NCBI GenBank assembly: GCA_028873745.1
Contig: JAPPNT010000179.1
Location: 1-6,346, forward strand
Length of the DNA stretch: 6,346 nt
Direction: 5' to 3'
Origin: Chloroflexota bacterium
Lineage (GTDB): Bacteria; Chloroflexota; Dehalococcoidia; Lucifugimonadales; UBA1127
Below the pieces are notes generated by a model. That model made no database searches. It saw only the letters and a program-made list of their open reading frames with translations, and was not told the origin of the DNA. The first letter of the stretch is position 1. Each line of letters opens with the position of its first letter. The translations under genes were made by a program, and so were the position numbers. Shown in pieces: positions 1 to 4,691 of this stretch.

Positions 1-4
1 ATCC

Positions 5-490
5 CTACCCCACGCGCCAGGTCTGGGCGAGGCCGGGGTAGTCCTGGGCCATGTCCGCGAGGGCGTCCGGGGAGAGGAGGGCGAAGGTGGCGGTGGCCTC
101 GGCGGCGACGCGGCCGTCGGGGAGGGTGACCTGGGCGCTGGTGCGCATGATTGCGCCGCGGCCGCCGTCCTTGCGGGCCGTCGCGGTGAGGACGTCACCG
201 ACGCGGACGGGCTGGCGGAAGCGGATGTCGAGTTTTGCCGACATGCCCCAGCGGCCCTCCATGACGGGCACGCGGCTCATCACCTCGTCGAGGAGGCCGG
301 TGATGACGGCGCCGTGGAGGAAGCCGGGGAAGCCCTGGTGTCGTTCAAGGGCGGTGTACGTCGTGACGACGGTGTCGCCGTCTTGCTGGAAAGTGAGCTG
401 CAGGCCGCCGTCGTTGCGGGGGCCGCAGGCAAAGCAGAGGCCGTAGTCAGAGGCGTCGTTCAGGGGCAGGGCGGCGGGTTGGGAAGTCAC
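5..490 (-). CDS. PaaI-family hotdog-fold thioesterase
   Basis: The 161-residue product matches the small hotdog-fold acyl-CoA thioesterases (PaaI/YbgC-like), which hydrolyse acyl- or aryl-CoA thioesters in the cytoplasm. Near the N-terminus is the CFACG motif (C19, C22) followed by a Gly-Gly-Leu segment, common in this subgroup. The hotdog helix motif follows as H59-G60 and then LLDEVM with D68-E69; the Asp/Glu is the usual general base region. The C-terminal beta strands (KLDIRFRQPVRVGD and the following repeat strands) complete the fold. The length is normal for the family. The GTG start at 488-490 is supported by a GAGGTG ribosome site at 496-501, five bases away. It is the last visible gene of a minus-strand block after the gentisate-type dioxygenase, 83 bp downstream of it, so a role in aromatic or acyl-CoA catabolism is inferred. 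The substrate cannot be read from sequence. Confidence 0.88.
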   Translation of the reverse strand: MTSQPAALPLNDASDYGLCFACGPRNDGGLQLTFQQDGDTVVTTYTALERHQGFPGFLHGAVITGLLDEVMSRVPVMEGRWGMSAKLDIRFRQPVRVGDVLTATARKDGGRGAIMRTSAQVTLPDGRVAAEATATFALLSPDALADMAQDYPGLAQTWRVG

Positions 491-519
491 GGGTGCACCT
501 CACAGAGTGGAATTCGCAG

Positions 520-565
520 GCGCCCGTTCGGGCAACCCTTCGACAAGCTCAGGGCGAACGGGCGC
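520..565. repeat. REP-like palindrome, copy 1 (FDKLRANG-type)
   Basis: The outer arms are perfect 11-bp inverted repeats: GCGCCCGTTCG at 520-530 and CGAACGGGCGC at 555-565. Between them lies a core beginning CCCTTCGACAAGCTCAGGG (536-554). The CCCTTCG at 536-542 could also pair with the right arm, leaving one bulged base, so two alternative hairpins are possible. It occupies most of the 83-bp gap between the dioxygenase stop and the thioesterase start and ends 8 bp from the stop codon. Translation of the plus strand gives FDKLRANG, a peptide I remember as recurring in environmental genomes, which marks it as a dispersed repeat rather than coding sequence. It may act as an intercistronic RNA stability or attenuation element; that is inference. 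Confidence 0.8.
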
Positions 566-573
566 ACAGGGGT

Positions 574-1653
574 TTAGCCGGGCAGGTGGCCGGAGGGGTG
601 GGGTTCCTCACGGTAGAGCTGGAGGCCCTTGATGACGGGGGCGTCCGTGAAGCTGAAGAGGTAGGCGGGCTCCGACGGCGAGGCGTTGGTGTGCTCGTGG
701 AAGGCCCAGCCGGGGACGCAGAAGGTGTCCTTCTCCTCCCACTCCAGCACCGTGTCGCCCACGCGGGTGCTGCCGCGGCCCTCGACGACGTGGTACACGG
801 TGCTCGTGGTGTGGCGGTGGGCAAGGGTGTGCTGGCCGGGACGCAGGAGCTGGATGAAGCAAGCCATCGTCGACATGGCGGCGGCGCCGGTGCGGGGGTT
901 GGTGTACTCCATGATGACGCCGTCGTAGGGGCTGCCGCCCTCGCCGGTGGCGAGGCGCTCGAGGGCGGCGCGGGCGCGGGTCCACGGGTAGTACATGAGG
1001 GGCGACGTGCCAGTGGGCCCGTGCTCCTCCCACGCGGGCTGGAGGGCGATGCTGCCGTACTTGGCCAGCGACGACCCGGGCGACTCCGTGACGGGCTGCG
1101 TGTCTTCCGGGTACTGGTCGTGGAAGGTCATCTCGAGGGCGCTCATAAGGGGCAGGTCCAGGCCGTCCAGCCAGATCATGGGGTTCTGGGTGTCGTTGCC
1201 GTGGTCGTGCCACTCCCAGGACGGGGTGAGGACGAGGTCGCCGGGGAGCATGGGGAGGCGTTCGCCACCGACGGCCGTGTAGCCGCCGTCGCTCTCGATG
1301 ATGAAGCGGAGGGCGTTGGGGGTGTGGCGGTGAGCGGGAGCGATCTCGCCGGGCATGACGGTCTGGATGCCGCCGAAGAGGGTCTGAGTGGTGGCGGTGC
1401 GGCCGCCGAGGCCCGGGTTCATGAGGCGGAGGACGCGGCGCTCGGCCTGCTCGGTGCCGACGAGCGCGGTTGCGCGGATGACGAGGGGGCGGACGTCGCG
1501 CCAGCGCCAGACGTAGGGCGTCACCTTGCTGACGGGTTCGCGGGCCTGGATGTCGCCGAGGACGGTCCAGAGGGGGGCGACGTTGTAGGCCCCAAGGCCG
1601 TCGTAGTAGGCCTGCAGCTCAGCTTCGGTCGCATTGACGCTGGAAATCTCCAC
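574..1653 (-). CDS. Gentisate 1,2-dioxygenase-like bicupin ring-cleavage dioxygenase
   Basis: This 359-residue protein resembles the gentisate 1,2-dioxygenase family (gentisate, salicylate, 1-hydroxy-2-naphthoate dioxygenases), Fe(II) enzymes that cleave hydroxylated aromatic rings using O2. Its length fits the family (about 350). It has two cupin domains. The first, about residues 90-165, carries PAHRHTPNALRF (H108, H110) and WEWHDHGN (H149), matching the family's three-His iron site. The second, about 260-340, carries LAHRHTTSTVYHVVEGRG (H279, H281) and PGWAFHEH (H319), so it also looks able to bind a metal. The GTG start at 1651-1653 is set by AGGAGG at 1659-1664, five bases away. It follows a dienelactone-hydrolase gene on the same strand (205-bp gap) and precedes the thioesterase, suggesting a catabolic operon. 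The exact substrate among gentisate, salicylate or naphthoate derivatives is uncertain, so no symbol is given. Confidence 0.9.
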   Translation of the reverse strand: MEISSVNATEAELQAYYDGLGAYNVAPLWTVLGDIQAREPVSKVTPYVWRWRDVRPLVIRATALVGTEQAERRVLRLMNPGLGGRTATTQTLFGGIQTVMPGEIAPAHRHTPNALRFIIESDGGYTAVGGERLPMLPGDLVLTPSWEWHDHGNDTQNPMIWLDGLDLPLMSALEMTFHDQYPEDTQPVTESPGSSLAKYGSIALQPAWEEHGPTGTSPLMYYPWTRARAALERLATGEGGSPYDGVIMEYTNPRTGAAAMSTMACFIQLLRPGQHTLAHRHTTSTVYHVVEGRGSTRVGDTVLEWEEKDTFCVPGWAFHEHTNASPSEPAYLFSFTDAPVIKGLQLYREEPHPSGHLPG

Positions 1654-1682
1654 GTCCGCCTCCTCTGGGGTGCGGGTGTACG

Positions 1683-1703
1683 CTTCAGTTGTATGAAGTT
1701 ACA
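1683..1703. promoter_or_regulatory. Overlapping short inverted repeats, candidate operator
   Basis: Two interlocked dyads lie 30-50 bp upstream of the dioxygenase start, in a local AT-richer patch: CTTCA (1683-1687) with TGAAG (1694-1698), and TGTA (1690-1693) with TACA (1700-1703) separated by six bases. The position in the 5' leader or promoter of the dioxygenase would suit a repressor or activator site. No regulator gene is present in the window, and I could not assign convincing -35/-10 boxes here. Confidence 0.3.
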
Positions 1704-1767
1704 CGCTCAAACCACTCCGGTGCGTTACTGCTGCCTCCCGGCGCCTATTTTTGCGGCTCGGGAAGAC

Positions 1768-1793
1768 CCCTTCGACATGCTCAGGGCAAACGG
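1768..1793. repeat. REP-like palindrome core, copy 2 (degenerate)
   Basis: The core matches copy 1 at 24 of 26 positions by eye (CCCTTCGACATGCTCAGGG, then CAAACGG). The flanks do not form the long outer arms seen at 520-565 and 6046-6095, and the TTCG/CGAA inner pairing is damaged by a G-to-A change. It is therefore probably a decaying copy. It lies in the 205-bp gap between the hydrolase stop and the dioxygenase start, 25 bp from a second, unrelated hairpin repeat. Confidence 0.75.
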
Positions 1794-1817
1794 CCCCACA
1801 ATTCCCCGCCCCTCCGG

Positions 1818-1837
1818 GTTCCTGCCTGCGCAGGAAC
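1818..1837. repeat. Hairpin repeat GTTCCTGC/GCAGGAAC
   Basis: Perfect 8-bp arms GTTCCTGC (1818-1825) and GCAGGAAC (1830-1837) enclose the 4-nt loop CTGC. The minus-strand translation reads SSFLRRQEPG, another peptide I remember from dispersed intergenic repeats in environmental genomes. Just downstream of the hydrolase stop (22 bp away), it could fold in the transcript as a 3'-end or processing hairpin. No T-tract follows on the minus strand, so a Rho-independent terminator is not supported. Confidence 0.65.
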
Positions 1838-1858
1838 GACGAATCGGGGGCCGAGTGA

Positions 1859-2623
1859 CTAGCCGAGGGCCTTGGCCGTTGGCTCGCCGAGGTACTTCTC
1901 GAACCAGGCGAAGGTCTTGTTCCAGCCGTCGATGGCGGCCTCCACGCGGTAGGCGGGGCGGTCGACGGAGAAGAAGGCGTGGCCGGCGCCGGCGTAGGAG
2001 TGGAACTCGTAGGTCTTGCCATGCTCCTTCAGGGCGGCCTCAATGGTGGCGACCTGCGCGGGGTCGGGGTTCGCGTCGTCCTCGCCAAAGAGGCCCAATA
2101 ACGGACACGACATATTCGGCGTCATATCGAGAGGCGAGACGGGGTTGGCCTCCGTCAGGTCCTCGGGCGCCATGACGACGCGGCCGCCCCAGCAGTCGAC
2201 GGCGGCGTCGAGCTCCTCGATGTTGCATGCGGCGATGTAGACCTGGCGGCCGCCGGAGCAGAAGCCAATGATGCCGACCTTGCCGCTCGAGTAGGGCTGA
2301 GCGAGCAGGTACTGGATGGCGCCGCGGGCGTCGCCGAGGAATTGGGAGTCGGGGACGCCGCCGGACTCTCGGACGCGCTGGGACATCTCGGCAGCGGTGC
2401 CGGGGCCCATGCGGTGGTGGAGGTTGGGCATGATGGCGGCGTAGCCCTGGGCGGCGATCTTGCGGGTGATCTCCTTGCAGCCCTGGTCCCAGCCGGGCAT
2501 GTGGTGGATGACCAGCACGCCGGGGTGCGGACCCGAACCGGTAGGCCGGGCGAAGTAGGCCTCTATCTGGTCACCGCAGTCGCCGGTGACGGTGACGGTC
2601 TCCGCTATCATTCCCTCATACAT
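1859..2623 (-). CDS. Dienelactone hydrolase family protein (alpha/beta hydrolase)
   Basis: The 254-residue product has the dienelactone hydrolase (carboxymethylenebutenolidase) pattern, cytoplasmic alpha/beta hydrolases that open lactones in aromatic breakdown. The nucleophile elbow is GFCSGG with Cys122, the acid is D183 in GEDDANPDP, and the base is H215 in GAGHAF, giving the Cys-Asp-His triad of the family. In classical enzymes a Glu in HEIFG interacts with the Cys; here the segment reads HHMPGWD, with His41 in that place. This suggests a related subgroup with possibly different substrates. The frame is open 38 codons further upstream, but ATG at 2621-2623 is chosen because of an excellent ribosome site (AAGGGAGGT, 2630-2638) and because the protein begins with typical family sequence there. 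It is the first gene of the minus-strand block leading to the ring-cleavage dioxygenase. Confidence 0.9.
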   Translation of the reverse strand: MYEGMIAETVTVTGDCGDQIEAYFARPTGSGPHPGVLVIHHMPGWDQGCKEITRKIAAQGYAAIMPNLHHRMGPGTAAEMSQRVRESGGVPDSQFLGDARGAIQYLLAQPYSSGKVGIIGFCSGGRQVYIAACNIEELDAAVDCWGGRVVMAPEDLTEANPVSPLDMTPNMSCPLLGLFGEDDANPDPAQVATIEAALKEHGKTYEFHSYAGAGHAFFSVDRPAYRVEAAIDGWNKTFAWFEKYLGEPTAKALG

Positions 2624-2629
2624 AGCGAT

Positions 2630-2638
2630 ACCTCCCTT
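2630..2638 (-). promoter_or_regulatory. Strong ribosome binding site fixing the hydrolase start
   Basis: Read on the minus strand this is AAGGGAGGT, six bases before the ATG at 2621-2623. It decides against the longer in-frame start at 2737, whose extra 38 codons encode Arg/Ala-rich sequence unlike the family. Confidence 0.8.
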
Positions 2639-2690
2639 GGTTGTGGCTTGGGAGAGTGTCGCACGCCCGGGGGTGTCGCGCAAGGCGCAA

Positions 2691-2712
2691 GCCCGCGCTG
2701 ACGCGCGCGGGC
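2691..2712. repeat. GC-rich hairpin upstream of the hydrolase
   Basis: Perfect 8-bp arms GCCCGCGC (2691-2698) and GCGCGGGC (2705-2712) enclose the loop TGACGC. It lies 68-89 bp upstream of the hydrolase ATG, so it would sit in the 5' leader or promoter of the minus-strand block. A regulatory role is possible but not shown. Confidence 0.55.
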
Positions 2713-2762
2713 GAGAGGGCCGCACCACTTGGGGCAAGCGGTCAGAGCCTCGACGGCGATTT

Positions 2763-2814
2763 GATTCAATTATTCGATTCCGAATCTGAGCGATTCCTCA
2801 CCAGCTACGGAATC
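2763..2814. promoter_or_regulatory. Cluster of GATTC/GAATC half-sites, candidate operator
   Basis: GATTC occurs at 2763-2767, 2776-2780 and 2792-2796, and GAATC at 2782-2786 and 2810-2814. Two pairs form dyads: GATTC-C-GAATC (2776-2786), and GATTCC (2792-2797) with GGAATC (2809-2814) around 11 bases. Five half-sites in 52 bp in an otherwise GC-rich region, between divergent genes, suggest a shared operator. The regulator is unknown. Confidence 0.35.
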
Positions 2815-2897
2815 TTTTGTTTTTCGTTTTTTGTTTTTGCTCGTGGGATCAATTGGTCGGCGGGCCGCCCGAGCTCGCAGGCGCTCCGACCGGACTC

Positions 2898-2921
2898 ATG
2901 CCGTGAGAGTAGCACGGGCAT
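2898..2921. repeat. Bulged hairpin ATGCCGTG/CACGGGCAT
   Basis: ATGCCGTG (2898-2905) pairs with CACGGGCAT (2913-2921), leaving one bulged G and a 7-nt loop. It may be a decayed dispersed palindrome. It lies 130 bp upstream of the VOC gene, and no function is evident. Confidence 0.35.
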
Positions 2922-2988
2922 CGACGGTTGGGCGCGGGGTTGGTGTCATGGGGCGTCCGCGCCGAGGTGATTGCAGGGAGTCAGCGCA

Positions 2989-3017
2989 TTGCCATAACGG
3001 CGATGCTGGGCTAGGCT
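2989..3017 (+). promoter_or_regulatory. Candidate sigma70 promoter for the VOC gene
   Basis: TTGCCA (2989-2994, five of six matches to TTGACA) and TAGGCT (3012-3017, three of six to TATAAT) are 17 bp apart. Transcription from about 3024 would give a leader of roughly 28 nt before the ATG at 3052. The -10 box is weak, so this is tentative. Confidence 0.35.
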
Positions 3018-3039
3018 GTGGGCAATGGCACGACGCACG

Positions 3040-3047
3040 AGGAGGGG
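3040..3047 (+). promoter_or_regulatory. Ribosome binding site fixing the VOC start
   Basis: AGGAGGGG precedes the ATG at 3052; the GGAGG core ends six bases before it. This favours 3052 over the in-frame ATG at 3025, which has no comparable site and would add nine Arg-rich residues. Confidence 0.75.
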
Positions 3048-3051
3048 TGCA

Positions 3052-3516
3052 ATGGCGAAAGTAAACAAGGTTGCCCACGTGGTGCTTTCGGTGCGGGACG
3101 TGGCGACATCGGCGGACTTCTACAGCCGGGCGCTGGGGCTGGAGGTTGTCGACATGAAGGAGGGCAACCGGGCCTGCTTCCTGTCTTTCGGGAAACAGCA
3201 CCACGACATCGCGCTGTTCGCGGCGCCGGAAGGGGCCGAGCGGGGCAAGGTGGGGCTGAGCCACATCGCGTTCCAGATCGAGGGCGGGCTGCCGGAGCTC
3301 AAGGAACTGAAGGGGCGCCTGGAGGAGATGGGCGCGACGATTCGGCGGACGACGGACCACACGATCACGAAGAGCGTCTACTTCGAGGACCCGGACGGGA
3401 ACGAGCTGGAGATCTTCGCGGAGGGGTTCGAGGACCCGAAGGACGCGCTCGACTTCATCAAGCTCGGGACGAACCGGCAGGCGCCGCTGGAGCTGGAGCA
3501 GGTGTCGGCGGGCTAG
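3052..3516 (+). CDS. VOC superfamily (glyoxalase/extradiol dioxygenase-like) protein
   Basis: The 154-residue product has the vicinal oxygen chelate fold: two beta-alpha-beta-beta-beta modules that bind a divalent metal. Module one starts VAHVVLSVRDVATSADFY (H9) and module two GLSHIAFQIE (H71). The end of module two reads YFEDPDGNELEIFAE, with E120 as the expected third metal ligand. H9, H71 and E120 give the two-His-one-Glu site of extradiol dioxygenases and glyoxalases. The HHDIALF segment (H50-H51) and H103 are also found in catechol 2,3-dioxygenase-like small members. Single-domain VOC proteins include dioxygenases, glyoxalases, epimerases and resistance proteins, so the reaction is not assigned. 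It is transcribed away from the ring-cleavage block across a shared intergenic region, consistent with a linked catabolic function. Confidence 0.88.
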   Translation: MAKVNKVAHVVLSVRDVATSADFYSRALGLEVVDMKEGNRACFLSFGKQHHDIALFAAPEGAERGKVGLSHIAFQIEGGLPELKELKGRLEEMGATIRRTTDHTITKSVYFEDPDGNELEIFAEGFEDPKDALDFIKLGTNRQAPLELEQVSAG

Positions 3517-3524
3517 GGGATGGC

Positions 3525-3553
3525 GGCCTTCGCCAGGCTCAGGCCGAACGGCC
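3525..3553. repeat. REP-like palindrome, copy 3
   Basis: The core matches copy 1 at 22 of 26 positions by eye (CCTTCGCCAGGCTCAGG, then CCGAACGG). GGCCTTCG (3525-3532) pairs with CGAACGGCC (3545-3553) leaving one bulged G, the same inner hairpin possible in copy 1. It begins 8 bp after the VOC stop codon, so it would be transcribed at the 3' end of that mRNA. Confidence 0.65.
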
Positions 3554-3585
3554 GGGTGTCCCTTAACCGGGGAACCGCCGGCGTT

Positions 3586-3610
3586 GCCCTGGCGTTCCCT
3601 TAGCCAGGGC
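3586..3610. repeat. Strong inverted repeat downstream of the VOC gene
   Basis: Perfect 8-bp arms GCCCTGGC (3586-3593) and GCCAGGGC (3603-3610) enclose a 9-nt loop, followed shortly by a smaller hairpin CGGAC/GTCCG (3621-3635). No T-tract follows, so a canonical intrinsic terminator is not supported. It could still end or stabilise the VOC transcript before the lipoprotein gene. The gap 3517-3692 holds no gene that I can support. Confidence 0.5.
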
Positions 3611-3692
3611 GTGACTCTGCCGGACTGTCTGTCCGACAACTCATGGGCTGCTCCGCATTCGCGTCACTTTGTTGGGGAAGTTTCCAGAAGAG

Positions 3693-4691
3693 ATGAGGCG
3701 CGTGTTCCCGACTTGCCGTTGCCCCCGGCTCTCACTGCCGATTGCAGCCCTGTTCGTATCAGCCGTGGCTCTCCTCATGATCGCGGGCATGGGTGGGTGC
3801 GGAGAGGGAGGCCAGCACCCGGCAGTGGTGGAAGCACTCGAGGCCATGCGAAACGTCCGCTCTTTCAGTTTCAGCGAACATGGCGCCAGCAGAATTGTCC
3901 CCATCTCCACCCACAAGTACGTGGTTGGGACAACCGGGACCTTCCAATCACCCGACCGGCTCTCGAAGCGCATAGACATGCAGAGGGGCGTGTCTGAAGA
4001 ACCCATCGCGGTGGAGCTACTCCGCGAAGGAGATGCGCAATTCTTCTGGGAGCCCGTCACCCAAGACTGGTTCCCCTACTACGAGGACCGGCGCGCTGAT
4101 GACAATGAAACCATGGATATCTTCTTTGTCAGTCCGGCGGATACTTTGCACAGGGTGCTGGCCCAGTCCGGGCGGTTCCGGGCGCACCGGGGGGAAGACA
4201 TCATGGACGGCGTCCGCACCCGTCGCTTGAGTTGGCGAACGGACCTAGGGAGGACCATAGAACGCACCATCAACGTCTTCATAGGTACGGAGGATTCGTT
4301 GGTCAGGAAACTGGTAATCCGTGACAGCTGGACCAAAACTGAAGGGCCGTGCCCCACTTGGTCGTGTTCCGACAACCTTATCCATGACCCGGGCAGCTCC
4401 GAATATACGCTGGAGTTCTCCTTTCCCGGCGACGAGGCACCGATCATCACGCCGCCGAGAGAACGGGACATCGTTTCAAGTCCGGTTGGCCCTATGGCCC
4501 TATGGCCCTATGGCCCTATACAAGAACAATTATGTCCCCTATTCCATTCGGTATCCCGCGGAGTGGAGGCCTCTCGTACCGCCATACGGCGCCGTCGCCC
4601 CTTGGGAAGCGCAGTTCCACGAAACAGAATCTCCCTACAGGGATCTCTACATCACCATGCAGTTTGTCGACGACATAGGGTTCAAGTATAG
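3693..4691 (+). CDS. Secreted lipoprotein, N-terminal part (frame broken at an 8-bp repeat)
   Basis: The 332-residue product as read begins with a lipoprotein signal peptide: basic MRRVFPTCRCPRLS, a hydrophobic stretch from residue 15 to about 33, and a lipobox-like GMGGC with Cys36 as the likely lipidated residue. Residues about 42-262 (EALEAMRNVRSFSF, EDIMDGVRTRRLSW, LEFSFPGDEAP) look like the LolA/LppX-type cup fold of surface lipoproteins; this is a resemblance only. CPTWSC offers a possible extracytoplasmic disulfide. From residue 276 to the stop (276-332) the sequence is Arg/His/Ser-rich and looks out of frame. The natural continuation is in the next frame, 4510-5172, and the switch point is the octamer repeat at 4488-4519. 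ATG 3693 is preferred, with a purine-rich AGAAGAG just before it; TTG 3669 is an alternative without a ribosome site. GC content is visibly lower than in the neighbours. Confidence 0.75.
   Translation: MRRVFPTCRCPRLSLPIAALFVSAVALLMIAGMGGCGEGGQHPAVVEALEAMRNVRSFSFSEHGASRIVPISTHKYVVGTTGTFQSPDRLSKRIDMQRGVSEEPIAVELLREGDAQFFWEPVTQDWFPYYEDRRADDNETMDIFFVSPADTLHRVLAQSGRFRAHRGEDIMDGVRTRRLSWRTDLGRTIERTINVFIGTEDSLVRKLVIRDSWTKTEGPCPTWSCSDNLIHDPGSSEYTLEFSFPGDEAPIITPPRERDIVSSPVGPMALWPYGPIQEQLCPLFHSVSRGVEASRTAIRRRRPLGSAVPRNRISLQGSLHHHAVCRRHRVQV
4488..4519 (+). repeat. Four tandem copies of an 8-bp unit (GGCCCTAT), frame-switching SSR
   Basis: The unit GGCCCTAT occurs four times without mismatch and is followed by A. 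Because 8 is not a multiple of 3, each gain or loss changes the frame. Read from the upstream frame, four copies give GPMALWPYGPIQEQLC and a stop at 4689-4691. Three copies would run into TAG at 4676-4678. Two copies give GPMALYKNNY and five give GPMALWPYGPMALYKNNY, both continuing in the open frame to 5172. The repeat lies in the apparent linker between two domains. Slipped-strand mispairing is the expected mechanism for such tracts. Confidence 0.9.

Larger units (their letters stand above)
2624..3051. other. Gene-free divergent intergenic region
   Basis: These 428 bp separate the minus-strand hydrolase from the plus-strand VOC gene and should hold both promoters. I see no convincing gene. 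A plus-strand open frame at 2641-2970 has Arg/Ser-rich, low-complexity product and no family resemblance. The region holds a GC-rich hairpin (2691-2712), an AT-rich island with clustered GATTC/GAATC half-sites (2763-2814), a T-rich run (2814-2839), a short palindrome GGCGGGCCGCC (2859-2869), a bulged hairpin (2898-2921) and a candidate promoter (2989-3017). Confidence 0.6.

Noticed and set aside
493..1837. A CRISPR array from the repeated cores
   Set aside because: The repeats are few, far apart, palindromic and degenerate, without regular spacers or cas genes.
493..2175. A 560-codon open frame on the plus strand
   Set aside because: It is antisense to the thioesterase leader, dioxygenase and hydrolase, has Gly/Val/Arg-rich low-complexity product, and runs through two dispersed repeats. 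High GC content explains its openness.
2792..2839. GATTCC/GGAATC hairpin followed by a T-rich tract as an intrinsic terminator
   Set aside because: The stem is only 6 bp with an 11-nt loop, and no plus-strand gene lies upstream to terminate. A regulatory dyad is more likely.
2641..2970. Possible small gene in the divergent intergenic region
   Set aside because: The product resembles no family, has no ribosome site, and spans AT-rich regulatory-looking sequence.
2896..3639. A 247-codon minus-strand open frame
   Set aside because: It lies over the VOC gene in the other strand, is Arg/Leu/Pro-rich and crosses hairpin repeats; the VOC gene has motifs and a ribosome site.
3669..3692. TTG at 3669 as the lipoprotein start
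   Set aside because: No ribosome site precedes it, and the extra eight residues add nothing to the signal peptide; ATG 3693 gives a normal basic n-region.
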